A stretch of DNA of 7,042 nt from an uncultured Pseudomonadota bacterium (GCA_903864555.1 CAIPGJ010000513.1:1-7042); one strand, 5' to 3'. Shown: positions 1 through 6,574, counted from the first letter of the stretch. Translations and numbers: made by a program. Notes: generated by a model not told the origin, from the sequence alone.

Positions 1-1238
1 CCGGGAGTACCCTTCAAACGATAGAAACGTTCCAGCACCCTGTCACGTTCGCCTTCCGGAATGCCTGGCCCCGAGTCTTCTGCCTCCAGAACAGCAAAGC
101 CATCCTGCTCAAACGTTCGTACGGTGACTGTGCCGCCCTGTAGAGTATAGGCAAGGGCATTGTCCAGCAAGTTGGCCAGGAGCTCGCGCATGAGGAGGGG
201 ATCTCCATACGACCAGGCATCCTGCAACTCAAAACCCAAGTCGATGTTGCGCCCCACCGCACGGGGTACCCATTCCTGAACAGCGCGCCCAGCAACCTCA
301 CGGAGGTTCAGGGGGTTATCATGCAAATTTGGGAGACCCTCTGGTTCGGCGCGGGCCAACGTAAGGAGCTGGTTAACAAGATGGCTGCTGCGTTCGGTTT
401 CATTGGCCATCATTTCAAGCAATGAGCGCAACTCGGGCGTGCTTGGCTGACGTAGTGCCAGCTCGCTGTGCGTCTTGAGTCCAGCCAGAGGGGTACGCAA
501 CTGGTGAGCAGCATTCGCAATAAAACGCTGTTGCCCGTCGATGGCCGATCCAAGGCGAGCCAGTAGCTGGTTAATGGCTGCGATGATTGGGAGGACCTCC
601 ACAGGTTTCCGCTCATTCACAACCGGCCGCAGATCACGCAGGGATCGGGCAGCAATGTCATCACGGAGCCTTTCCAACGGTCCCAGGCCGCGGCGGACGC
701 CATAACCCAGCAAAACCACGGCAGCGATTGCCACAAGCAATTCCGACAACATGACCGCCATGAGCATTTCAAGCACCATCATGTCGCGTTTGACATACGT
801 TTCCGCTGCCTGAACCACGATAGCCCCCCTCGGATTGCTCACATGCATGGCTGCAACCCGCAATCGGTCTTCACCAACACGCGCATCATAAAAGGTGTGA
901 CTCGACGGTGCGATGCTACGAGGTGGCGGTGGCAACCGACCGCTTCCGGAGATGATCTCGTTGTCGGGACCTCGCACCTGCATGAAAACGCGATCGCGGG
1001 AATCGACCCTGAGGGCATCAAAAGCCTCTGGTGGCAAATTTATCGTGCGACCGTCTTTGGATATCGAATCGGCAATGGCAAGCACTGGATCAAGCAGGGC
1101 GCTGTCATAGGCGGCATTTGCGGCACCGGTTGCCAGGTAATAATTCGGGATCGCACTGGCCAGAATCAAAGCTGAAAGTGGCCAGACCAGCCAGCCGGTC
1201 AATGTCCGGCGGAGGCTGGGGGGTCTATCTTGCCGCAT
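1..1238 (-). CDS. Sensor histidine kinase, TctE/QseC-like (3' end cut off by window edge)
   Basis: This is an inner-membrane sensor kinase that should phosphorylate the regulator encoded just upstream. The frame is open from an ATG at 1236-1238 to the left edge, giving 412 codons with no stop. A membrane segment lies at about residues 16-36, a periplasmic sensing region at 37-152 (it resembles the TctE-type sensor N-terminal domain and contains LPPPPRS), and a second membrane segment at about 154-181. A HAMP-like linker follows, then the H-box FIANAAHQLRTPLAG with His245 as the predicted phosphoacceptor. The N-box LLANLLDNAL (Asn360), the G1 box DSGPGIP (Asp388) and the F-box ERFYRL (Phe405) are present. 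The G2 box and C-terminus, perhaps 50-60 residues, lie outside the window. The start overlaps the regulator stop by 14 nt and has no clear ribosome binding site, so translation is probably coupled. Family features are clear; the signal sensed cannot be told from sequence. Confidence 0.93.
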   Translation of the reverse strand, partial: MRQDRPPSLRRTLTGWLVWPLSALILASAIPNYYLATGAANAAYDSALLDPVLAIADSISKDGRTINLPPEAFDALRVDSRDRVFMQVRGPDNEIISGSGRLPPPPRSIAPSSHTFYDARVGEDRLRVAAMHVSNPRGAIVVQAAETYVKRDMMVLEMLMAVMLSELLVAIAAVVLLGYGVRRGLGPLERLRDDIAARSLRDLRPVVNERKPVEVLPIIAAINQLLARLGSAIDGQQRFIANAAHQLRTPLAGLKTHSELALRQPSTPELRSLLEMMANETERSSHLVNQLLTLARAEPEGLPNLHDNPLNLREVAGRAVQEWVPRAVGRNIDLGFELQDAWSYGDPLLMRELLANLLDNALAYTLQGGTVTVRTFEQDGFAVLEAEDSGPGIPEGERDRVLERFYRLKGTP

Positions 1239-1902
1239 CCGGGACGTCAACCAGATAGCCGAAACCCCGAATAGTCCTGATACTGATACCGGCAGTGTGG
1301 AGCTTTGCGCGAAGGCGGGAGATGTAGACCTCGATAGCATTGTGCGTCAGGGAATCATCCCAACTGCACAGTGCCTGCAACATCTGTTCCTTGCTGACGA
1401 CCTGGCCAGCCCGCATGAGCAGGTATTCGAGGACTCCCCATTCGCGGGGCGTCAGGTCCAGCACGGCTTCGCCAATTTGCGCGCGACGTCCTGTAATGTC
1501 GACCGTCAGGGAACCAAACTGCATTCTCGGACTGCGCACTGCCTGGCTGCGGCGGATGAGGGCACGAACGCGGGCTTCTAGCTCCAGCAGGGAGAAAGGC
1601 TTGGTGACGTAATCGTCGGCCCCAAGATCGAGCCCGTGAACCCTGTCAGCCTCGGCATCATGCGCTGTGAGCAGTAGGATGCTGCCTGATTGTCTTTGAT
1701 TACGCAGATTTCTCAACACCTCAAACCCGTCTATACCTGGCAGGCTGACGTCCAGAATGATAAGGTCGTAATGCTCCTCTGAGCAGGCACGCAAGGCCAA
1801 TTCCCCGTTTGCGGCATGATCAACGGCATAACCGGATTGCTGCAGCGTGCGTTGCAATCCGTCGGCAAGCGCCTTGTCGTCCTCGACGATAAGAATTCTC
1901 AT
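1225..1902 (-). CDS. OmpR/PhoB-family response regulator, TctD/QseB-like
   Basis: This is a 225-residue DNA-binding response regulator, the partner of the overlapping histidine kinase. The receiver domain (residues 1-118) has the acidic pair Asp8/Asp9, phosphoacceptor Asp51 in LDVSLPG, Thr79 and Lys101 (KPF). The C-terminal winged helix (about 125-220) has LTPREWGVLEYLL, the recognition-helix region NAIEVYISRLRAK and the closing RTIRGFGYLV. The start at 1902 gives the canonical MRILIVEDD and has an AGAGGGA ribosome binding site at 1911-1917. The same frame is open a further 56 codons upstream to 2070, but that extension is the antisense of tRNA-Pro plus the intergenic region and should not be included. 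A possible extended -10 promoter and an inverted repeat lie directly upstream. Targets are unknown; no transporter gene lies in the window to support a tricarboxylate role. Confidence 0.95.
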   Translation of the reverse strand: MRILIVEDDKALADGLQRTLQQSGYAVDHAANGELALRACSEEHYDLIILDVSLPGIDGFEVLRNLRNQRQSGSILLLTAHDAEADRVHGLDLGADDYVTKPFSLLELEARVRALIRRSQAVRSPRMQFGSLTVDITGRRAQIGEAVLDLTPREWGVLEYLLMRAGQVVSKEQMLQALCSWDDSLTHNAIEVYISRLRAKLHTAGISIRTIRGFGYLVDVPDAAR

Positions 1903-1910
1903 GCTTTTTA

Positions 1911-1917
1911 TCCCTCT
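1911..1917 (-). promoter_or_regulatory. Ribosome binding site fixing the response-regulator start
   Basis: Read on the minus strand this is AGAGGGA, 8 nt before the ATG at 1902. It supports the short form of the regulator over the in-frame extension through the tRNA-Pro antisense. Confidence 0.65.
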
Positions 1918-1930
1918 GGCCTTCTTGGTC

Positions 1931-1939
1931 AGAATAGCA
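1931..1939 (-). promoter_or_regulatory. Possible extended -10 promoter of the two-component operon
   Basis: The minus strand reads TGC TATTCT, an extended -10 arrangement (TGn followed by a hexamer close to TATAAT), about 29 nt before the regulator ATG. No convincing -35 hexamer lies 17 nt upstream; that position falls inside the inverted repeat at 1942-1962. An extended -10 can work without a good -35, or an activator could bind the repeat. This is a sequence-only call. Confidence 0.35.
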
Positions 1940-1941
1940 TG

Positions 1942-1962
1942 GCAAGCTTTCCTGCAGCTTGC
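1942..1962. repeat. Perfect 7-bp inverted repeat between divergent promoters
   Basis: GCAAGCT (1942-1948) and AGCTTGC (1956-1962) are exact inverted copies separated by 7 nt. The repeat sits over the -35 region of the possible regulator promoter and ends one base before the -35 of the tRNA promoter. It could be an operator. There is no T-run, so it is not a terminator. The protein that might bind it is unknown; OmpR-family regulators more often use direct repeats. Confidence 0.5.
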
Positions 1963-1963
1963 G

Positions 1964-1992
1964 TTGCTCCGCAGATGCCGAACGCGTAAAAT
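1964..1992 (+). promoter_or_regulatory. Sigma-70 type promoter of the tRNA operon
   Basis: A -35 TTGCTC (1964-1969) and a -10 TAAAAT (1987-1992) are separated by the ideal 17 nt. Transcription would start close to the 5' end of tRNA-Pro at 2002, with a very short leader. I see no other promoter for the three tRNA genes, so they are probably one transcript. Confidence 0.6.
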
Positions 1993-2001
1993 GCGAAGTC
2001 T

Positions 2002-2078
2002 CGGGGTGTAGCGTAGCCTGGTAGCGCGCCTGGTTTGGGACCAGGATGTCGGGAGTTCAAATCTCTCCACCCCGACCA
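2002..2078 (+). tRNA. tRNA-Pro, anticodon UGG
   Basis: This is a full 77-nt cloverleaf. The acceptor arms CGGGGTG and CACCCCG pair, followed by discriminator A and an encoded CCA. The anticodon stem CCTGG/CCAGG encloses loop TTTGGGA with anticodon TGG at 2036-2038. The T arm has GGGAG TTCAAAT CTCTC. It is the first gene of a Pro-Arg-His set. The minus-strand regulator frame runs open through its antisense, which is an annotation trap. Confidence 0.97.
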
Positions 2079-2109
2079 GTTTTGATGAGGGTGGTTGACC
2101 TCAGGCCCG

Positions 2110-2186
2110 GTGCCCGTAGCTCAACCGGATAGAGCACCAGCCTTCTAAGCTGGGGGTTGTGGGTTCGATTCCCGCCGGGCACGCCA
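2110..2186 (+). tRNA. tRNA-Arg, anticodon UCU
   Basis: This is a 77-nt cloverleaf with acceptor arms GTGCCCG/CGGGCAC, discriminator G and an encoded CCA. The anticodon stem CCAGC/GCTGG encloses loop CTTCTAA with anticodon TCT at 2144-2146, which reads AGA and AGG codons. It lies 31 nt after tRNA-Pro and is probably cut from the same transcript. Confidence 0.97.
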
Positions 2187-2217
2187 GAGATGGCGTAAAA
2201 GGCGTGACAGTTTCAAT

Positions 2218-2293
2218 GGTGGCGGTAGCTCAATGGTAGAGTCCTGGATTGTGATTCCAGCTGTTGTGGGTTCGAATCCCATCCGCCACCCCA
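2218..2293 (+). tRNA. tRNA-His, anticodon GUG
   Basis: This is a 76-nt cloverleaf that includes the extra 5' G (position -1) typical of tRNA-His, opposite discriminator C at 2290. The acceptor arms are GTGGCGG/CCGCCAC, with CCA encoded at 2291-2293. The anticodon stem CTGGA/TCCAG encloses loop TTGTGAT with anticodon GTG at 2251-2253. It lies 31 nt after tRNA-Arg and is the last tRNA before the probable terminator. Confidence 0.97.
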
Positions 2294-2321
2294 CTCTTTC
2301 TCAATAAAAGCAACTACTTAT

Positions 2322-2371
2322 GGATTCGAGTCACGATTTTGGGAAGAATCGGGGACGAATTCTCCTTTTTT
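2322..2371 (+). terminator. Probable rho-independent terminator of the tRNA operon
   Basis: An outer stem GGATTCG (2322-2328) pairs with CGAATTC (2356-2362) with one G-U pair. An inner stem CGATT (2334-2338) pairs with AATCG (2347-2351) around an 8-nt loop. TCC and then six T's (2366-2371) follow. A competing compact hairpin, GGGGA (2351-2355) with TCTCC (2361-2365), abuts the T-run directly. Either fold fits termination on the plus strand. The structure lies 10 nt past the end of the convergent prmB gene and could also slow transcription from that side, though no T-run follows it on the minus strand. Confidence 0.55.
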
Positions 2372-2381
2372 CCTGGTTGCA

Positions 2382-3317
2382 TCAGCCTTTTCTTTGTTGC
2401 TGCTTGTTGTGAATTGCCAATCCCTGCACTAGTTGTTCGCAGGTCAACAAGAACACAAACCCGTCCCCTGCTGCCGTGTCAAGCCACGTGAAAGGCATTT
2501 TCGGGTAGGCCTTCTCCAGCACTTTCCTGTTGTGCCCTATCTCAACCACCAGAATTCCCCGAGGGTCCAGATAATCCGGCGCTGTTCCCATGATGCTGTG
2601 AACCAGTGCCAGTCCATCTTTGCCTCCGGCCAGGGCCAACTCGGGCTCTCGACGATATTCGTCCGGCAATTGCCCCATGGAGAGGGCATTGACATAGGGC
2701 GGGTTGGAGATGATGAGTTGATATCGACGGCGGGGCAGGGTTGCATACAGGTTGGATTGATGCAGTTTGAGACGGTCCCCAAGTCGATGTCTCCTGACGT
2801 TGATTGCAGCCACTTCGAGGGCCTCAGGCGAAACATCAACTCCGTCAACCGTGGCGCCGGGGAACCGGCGTGCGGCCAGAATGGCGAGGCATCCGGATCC
2901 AGTGCACATGTCCATGATGCGACGCACCTTGCCTTGCCCAAGCCAGGGTTGAAGTTGTCCGCGCATGACTTCGGCGATGAAGGAGCGTGGAACTATCGTG
3001 CGCTCGTCGACGTAGAACCGCCGACCATCCAGCCAAGCTTCCTTGAGCAGATAGGCCGCAGGTGAACGGGTCCTGATGCGCTCAGAGACGAGGTGGTCGG
3101 CATTCATCCGTTCTGTTGATGAAACTGGAAAATCAGAATCCTCAATCAGGCGTATTGGCTTGACCCGACAGGCATGCGATAGCAGCCAGATGGCTTCCTC
3201 CTCCGCGGTAGTCGTGCCATGTCCGAAATACAGATGGTTGCGACGCATCCGCGAGGCTGCCGCCTTTATCCAAGCGGCGGCGACAACTGGCCGGATGGAT
3301 GCTTTAGCCGATTTCAA
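2382..3317 (-). CDS. prmB: Ribosomal protein L3 glutamine N5-methyltransferase
   Basis: This is a cytosolic SAM-dependent enzyme that methylates a glutamine side chain of ribosomal protein L3. At 311 residues it matches the roughly 310 of E. coli PrmB. The PrmB hallmark [12 protein letters not shown] lies at residues 101-112, the SAM-binding motif DMCTGSGC at 136-143, an acidic SAM ribose-contact region [11 protein letters not shown] at about 157-167, and the catalytic NPPY at 205-208. [16 protein letters not shown] follows, as in the family. The start is a TTG at 3315-3317 that overlaps the dapE stop in TTGA. The first in-frame ATG would remove 23 residues that align with the E. coli N-terminus, so TTG is preferred; no strong ribosome binding site is seen. 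It is the last gene of the dapC-dapD-pilU-dapE-prmB cluster. The related release-factor enzyme PrmC is the main alternative, but the VDER signature favours PrmB. Confidence 0.93.
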   Translation of the reverse strand: MKSAKASIRPVVAAAWIKAAASRMRRNHLYFGHGTTTAEEEAIWLLSHACRVKPIRLIEDSDFPVSSTERMNADHLVSERIRTRSPAAYLLKEAWLDGRRFYVDERTIVPRSFIAEVMRGQLQPWLGQGKVRRIMDMCTGSGCLAILAARRFPGATVDGVDVSPEALEVAAINVRRHRLGDRLKLHQSNLYATLPRRRYQLIISNPPYVNALSMGQLPDEYRREPELALAGGKDGLALVHSIMGTAPDYLDPRGILVVEIGHNRKVLEKAYPKMPFTWLDTAAGDGFVFLLTCEQLVQGLAIHNKQQQRKG

Positions 3318-4465
3318 GACTTCAACAGCTTCTTCAGTACCTGGAGATAGATTTCACGCAGCGGCTCCATGGCGGCAAGCTCGATATGCTCGTTGAGCTT
3401 GTGAATGCTGGCATTGACCGGCCCGAACTCCACGACCTGAGGACATATGCGCGCAATAAATCGCCCATCGGAAGTACCACCATCAGTGGAGATGGTTGGG
3501 GCATAGCCACAGACTTCGCTGATAGCCTCACTCAAGGCGGAAGTCAATGTGCCACGTGGCGTCAGGAAGGGGCGACCCGATAGATTCCACTTGATGCTGT
3601 ACTCAAGGCCATGCCGCTCCAGGACCGCGGCCAGCCTTTCTTTCAGGCTCTCCGGGCTGCTTTCCGGAGAAAAACGGAAATTGAACATCACCTCCAAATC
3701 GCCGGGAACAACATTATTGGCCCCGGTGCCTGCGTGAATGTTGGACATCTGCCAGGAGGTGGACAGAAAGTATTCATTTCCATTGTCCCAGCTCATGCCA
3801 GCCAGTTCAGCGAGGGCTGGAGCGCTTTCATGGATCGGATTGCGCCCAAGATGTGGGTAGGCAATATGACATTGAATACCCTTTACTGTCAGTGTGCCGG
3901 AAAGCGAGCCACGACGGCCATTCTTGATCATGTCGCCTATGTGATTTACAGATGTTGGCTCCCCGACAATGCAGTAATCAATGGTGACGCCACGCGACTC
4001 CAGAATGTCAACCACTTTGACCGTCCCGTCAGTGGCTGCTGCCTCCTCATCCGAGGTGAGCAGCAGGGCGATTGATCCAGGATGATCCGGATTGGCTGCA
4101 ACAAACTGTTCAACGGCCACAACAAAGGCGGCCAGTGATGTCTTCATGTCCGCCGCGCCGCGTCCGAAGAGCTTGCCATCGCGCTCGGTTGGAACAAACG
4201 GGTCTGAGATCCACTGATCCAGAGGTCCGGTGGGGACCACGTCGGTATGGCCAGCCAGACATACCAGCGGTGCAGATGTACCACGTCGTGCCCAAAGATT
4301 GGTGACACCACCGGATGATACAGTCTCCAGATTGAATCCGATTCGGGACAGCCTGTCGCATATGACTGCCTGGCAGCCTCCATCCTCTGGGCTGACAGAA
4401 CGGCGCGAGATCAACTCGCAGGTAAGGGAATGGGTAGCTCCGGTGATGCTGGCTTGACTGCTCAT
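3314..4465 (-). CDS. dapE: Succinyl-diaminopimelate desuccinylase
   Basis: This M20-family di-zinc hydrolase of the cytosol cleaves N-succinyl-LL-diaminopimelate to LL-diaminopimelate and succinate in the lysine/peptidoglycan pathway. With the start at 4465 it has 383 residues (E. coli about 375). The metal ligands and catalytic residues are all visible: His73 in AGHTDVVP, Asp106 in GRGAADMK, general base Glu140 and ligand Glu141 in TSDEE, Glu169 in VGEP, and His355 in NASIHKLNE. The dimerisation-domain His200 is in IQCHIAYPH, and [13 protein letters not shown] matches the family's substrate-binding loop. An ATG at 4492 would add nine residues and overlap pilU by 20 nt. I chose 4465 because it fits the family N-terminus and starts 7 nt after the pilU stop. 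There is no clear ribosome binding site, so re-initiation after pilU is likely. The stop overlaps the prmB start. Confidence 0.96.
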   Translation of the reverse strand: MSSQASITGATHSLTCELISRRSVSPEDGGCQAVICDRLSRIGFNLETVSSGGVTNLWARRGTSAPLVCLAGHTDVVPTGPLDQWISDPFVPTERDGKLFGRGAADMKTSLAAFVVAVEQFVAANPDHPGSIALLLTSDEEAAATDGTVKVVDILESRGVTIDYCIVGEPTSVNHIGDMIKNGRRGSLSGTLTVKGIQCHIAYPHLGRNPIHESAPALAELAGMSWDNGNEYFLSTSWQMSNIHAGTGANNVVPGDLEVMFNFRFSPESSPESLKERLAAVLERHGLEYSIKWNLSGRPFLTPRGTLTSALSEAISEVCGYAPTISTDGGTSDGRFIARICPQVVEFGPVNASIHKLNEHIELAAMEPLREIYLQVLKKLLKS

Positions 4466-4480
4466 GTGGCGCTCATGTGG
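4459..4480 (-). repeat. 11-bp tandem near-repeat at the pilU/dapE junction
   Basis: On the minus strand CCACATGAGCG (4470-4480) is followed directly by CCACATGAGCA (4459-4469), identical at 10 of 11 positions. Each copy holds an ATGA. The first copy supplies the pilU stop (TGA, 4473-4475) and the second the preferred dapE ATG. Between them lies the four-codon frame ATG AGC GCC ACA TGA, whose stop overlaps the dapE start. Confidence 0.85.
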
Positions 4481-5663
4481 GCTCGCTGACATCGAGCTTG
4501 AATTGGGAGAAGGAACCCGGGTCGGGAGGAGGGGCAGCCGGAGCAGCCGCAGGAGCAGTCGAATCTGTCTTTGGGGACTTGCCGGACTTCATGGCCATCC
4601 CCGCTTCGGTATTGTTGATCAACCAGAGCAGATTGGTTGCCGAGTCCGCGTTGCCCAGTGCTTCTTCCTGGGTGATGGAGCCCTCCAGCAACATCTTGAA
4701 CAAGGCCTGTTCGAAGGTCTGCGATCCGGGAGAAAGACTTTTCTCCATGGCATCCTTCATTTCATTGATCTCGCCCTTCTGGATCAGCTCAGCCATGTGG
4801 CGGGTGTTCAACATCACCTCCACTGCGGCATTGCGCCCACCCTGCTTGTTTTTCACCAGACGTTGTGAAATCACTGCCTTGAGTGTCGCACCCAGGTCAT
4901 CAAGCAGGGCGGGACGGTTATCCAGCGGATAAAAGCTGATTACTCGGTTCATGGCGTGATAGCTGTTGTTGGCATGCAGCGTCGCCAGACACAGATGGCC
5001 CGATTGCGCATACGCGATGGCGGCTGCCATGGTGTCCTTGTCTCGGATTTCCCCGATCAGAATGCAATCGGGAGCCTGGCGAAGTGCGTTCTTCAGGGCA
5101 ACCTTGAAATCGAGCGTGTCGGTGCCGACCTCACGCTGGTTGACGATGCATTTCTTGTTTTGAAATATGAACTCAACGGGATCTTCAAGAGTGAGGATGT
5201 GCCCGGGCTTCTGCTCGTTGCGATAGTCAAGCATCGCTGAAAGTGAAGTTGACTTGCCCGAGCCAGTGGAGCCAACCACGAGAATCAGCCCACGCTTCTC
5301 CATGATGATCTCTTTAAGCACCTCAGGCAGTTTCAGGCTGTCGAACGGCGGAATGGTTCCCGGTATGTAGCGCACCACTACAGCCGGTGAGCCCTTCTGG
5401 CGGAATGCGCTGATACGGAAAGACCCCACACCCTCCAGGGGCGCAGCGGTATTCAGTTCGAGAGTCTCCTCGAATTCCTTCTGCTGCTTCTCGTTGATGA
5501 CTTCATAGAGCAGGTTGGTGATCGTGGCCGAGTCCATGACCTGCTGGCTCACGGGCACGGCCAGGCCATTGATTTTGATGTTGATGGGTGACCCCACCGA
5601 CATGAAGATGTCCGAAGCCTTCTTCTCGGCCATCAGCTGGAACAATCGCTTCATAGCAGACAT
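4473..5663 (-). CDS. pilU: Type IV pilus retraction ATPase, PilU type
   Basis: This is a hexameric cytoplasmic secretion ATPase of the PilT/PilU branch, which drives pilus retraction and twitching with the pilus base machinery. It has 396 residues; P. aeruginosa PilU is about 382. The N-terminal PAS-like domain covers about 1-105. The ATPase core has Walker A GSTGSGKS (131-138), the Asp box LTLEDPVEF (158-166), Walker B ILIGEIRD (201-208) and the His box [12 protein letters not shown] (222-233). PilU is favoured over PilT by [24 protein letters not shown] and by the C-terminal [19 protein letters not shown]. Residues about 366-383 form an Ala/Pro-rich, probably disordered tail. The ATG at 5663 has a strong GGAGGA site (5671-5676) 7 nt upstream. 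It sits 21 nt after dapD and just before dapE, apart from other pilus genes in this window. Confidence 0.92.
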   Translation of the reverse strand: MSAMKRLFQLMAEKKASDIFMSVGSPINIKINGLAVPVSQQVMDSATITNLLYEVINEKQQKEFEETLELNTAAPLEGVGSFRISAFRQKGSPAVVVRYIPGTIPPFDSLKLPEVLKEIIMEKRGLILVVGSTGSGKSTSLSAMLDYRNEQKPGHILTLEDPVEFIFQNKKCIVNQREVGTDTLDFKVALKNALRQAPDCILIGEIRDKDTMAAAIAYAQSGHLCLATLHANNSYHAMNRVISFYPLDNRPALLDDLGATLKAVISQRLVKNKQGGRNAAVEVMLNTRHMAELIQKGEINEMKDAMEKSLSPGSQTFEQALFKMLLEGSITQEEALGNADSATNLLWLINNTEAGMAMKSGKSPKTDSTAPAAAPAAPPPDPGSFSQFKLDVSEPT

Positions 5664-5670
5664 GGCATCT

Positions 5671-5676
5671 TCCTCC
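5671..5676 (-). promoter_or_regulatory. Strong ribosome binding site of the pilU-like gene
   Basis: On the minus strand this is GGAGGA, 7 nt before the ATG at 5663, inside the 21-nt gap after dapD. It is the best Shine-Dalgarno sequence in the dap cluster, so this ATPase should be translated independently of dapD. Confidence 0.75.
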
Positions 5677-5684
5677 GGAAACTC

Positions 5685-6506
5685 TCAGTCGCCGCGCAAA
5701 AGCTCGTTGATGCTCGTCTTGGCACGCGTCTGCGGCGTGACCTGCTTGACGATCACCGCGCAGTAAAGACCGTACTTCCCATCTGCCGAGGGCAGCGTAC
5801 CTGGCACCACCACCGATCCGGCAGGAACACGTCCGTACAGGATGCGGCCCGTGGCGCGATCGAGAATCTTGGTGCTCTGCCCTATGAACACACCCATCGA
5901 AAGCACGCTGTTCTCCTCGACGACAACGCCCTCTACGACTTCCGAGCGCGCACCAATGAAGCAGTTATCCTCGATGATCGTGGGATTAGCCTGCAAAGGC
6001 TCCAGCACCCCCCCGATACCGACACCACCCGAAAGATGCACATTCTTGCCGATCTGTGCGCAGGATCCCACTGTGGCCCAGGTATCCACCATGGTGCCCT
6101 CATCAACGTAGGCGCCAATGTTCACATAGGAGGGCATCATCACGACATTGCGTGCAATATAGGCACCACGACGCGCAACCGCAGGAGGCACCACACGGAA
6201 TCCGCCAGCAACGAAGTCCTGCTGTGTATAGCCCGAAAACTTGGTCGGGACCTTGTCGTAATACTGTGTCGCGGCACCCTGCATGACAACGTTATCCTGC
6301 AGACGAAAGGACAACAGCACAGCCTTCTTGATCCACTGGTGAACGACCCACTCGCCATTGATCTTTTCTGCAACGCGTATGCTGCCCCTGTCCAGTTCTG
6401 CAAGGACATGCTCTACGGCCTCACGCATTGCGGCGGGCGCCGAGGCTGGACTGAGCGAAGCACGATCTTCCCAGGCAGTATCGATGGTAGTCTGCATATC
6501 CGACAT
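5685..6506 (-). CDS. dapD: 2,3,4,5-tetrahydropyridine-2,6-dicarboxylate N-succinyltransferase
   Basis: This cytosolic trimeric enzyme transfers succinate from succinyl-CoA to tetrahydrodipicolinate, the first committed step of the succinylase branch of lysine/diaminopimelate synthesis. It has 273 residues (E. coli 274). An N-terminal helical domain (1-100) is followed by the left-handed beta-helix of hexapeptide repeats, including [33 protein letters not shown] and the [11 protein letters not shown] loop. Asp141 and Glu189 match known active-site acids of the family, and the C-terminus ends in INELLRGD. The frame could be extended six residues to a TTG at 6524, but the ATG at 6506 aligns exactly with the E. 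coli N-terminus. A second ATG at 6497 is less likely. The ribosome binding site is weak (GGAA, too distant). It is separated from dapC by 68 AT-rich nt, more than any other gap in the cluster, so it may have its own promoter. Confidence 0.97.
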   Translation of the reverse strand: MSDMQTTIDTAWEDRASLSPASAPAAMREAVEHVLAELDRGSIRVAEKINGEWVVHQWIKKAVLLSFRLQDNVVMQGAATQYYDKVPTKFSGYTQQDFVAGGFRVVPPAVARRGAYIARNVVMMPSYVNIGAYVDEGTMVDTWATVGSCAQIGKNVHLSGGVGIGGVLEPLQANPTIIEDNCFIGARSEVVEGVVVEENSVLSMGVFIGQSTKILDRATGRILYGRVPAGSVVVPGTLPSADGKYGLYCAVIVKQVTPQTRAKTSINELLRGD

Positions 6507-6574
6507 GATTATTATCAATTCCAAGAATGGGATAAATTGATTATTGGGTTTGGAAGATCAATATGATCATCCAA
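6507..6574 (-). promoter_or_regulatory. AT-rich dapC-dapD intergenic region, possible dapD promoter
   Basis: These 68 nt are clearly more AT-rich than the flanking genes and contain -10-like hexamers (AATAAT, GATAAT), but I find no -35 at proper spacing for either. A 13-bp palindrome, GATCA ATA TGATC, lies at 6556-6568. There is no T-run after it, so it is not a standard terminator for dapC. I record a possible internal promoter or operator without a precise site. Confidence 0.3.

Noticed and set aside
843..1175. 110-codon plus-strand frame opposite the histidine kinase
   Set aside because: It is antisense to the periplasmic region of a kinase whose frame is continuous through both membrane segments and all catalytic boxes.
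2193..2203. Second GCGTAAAA-like element before tRNA-His, similar to the -10 of the tRNA promoter
   Set aside because: The matching -35 position (about 2173-2178) reads CGCCGG, in the end of tRNA-Arg; there is no support for a separate promoter.
2002..2293. tRNA cluster as an integration site for a genomic island
   Set aside because: No integrase gene and no repeated copy of a tRNA 3' end is seen; both flanks are ordinary core genes.
2264..2491. 75-codon plus-strand frame starting inside tRNA-His
   Set aside because: Its first residues are a direct translation of the tRNA T arm and 3' end, a common false ORF; the remainder crosses the terminator and overlaps the end of prmB.
2433..3065. 210-codon plus-strand open frame opposite prmB
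   Set aside because: It is antisense to a strongly supported prmB with all family motifs; the translation has no recognisable domain, and the frame is a codon-bias shadow.
3611..4075. 154-codon plus-strand open frame opposite dapE
   Set aside because: It is fully antisense to dapE and has no recognisable protein features.
4477..4932. 151- and 134-codon plus-strand open frames opposite pilU
   Set aside because: The Gly/Ala-rich start is the reverse of the Ala/Pro tail of the ATPase; there is no independent support for a gene.
6036..6566. 176-codon plus-strand open frame opposite dapD
   Set aside because: It is a shadow of the dapD reading frame; the His-rich sequence mirrors the dapD hexapeptide codons.
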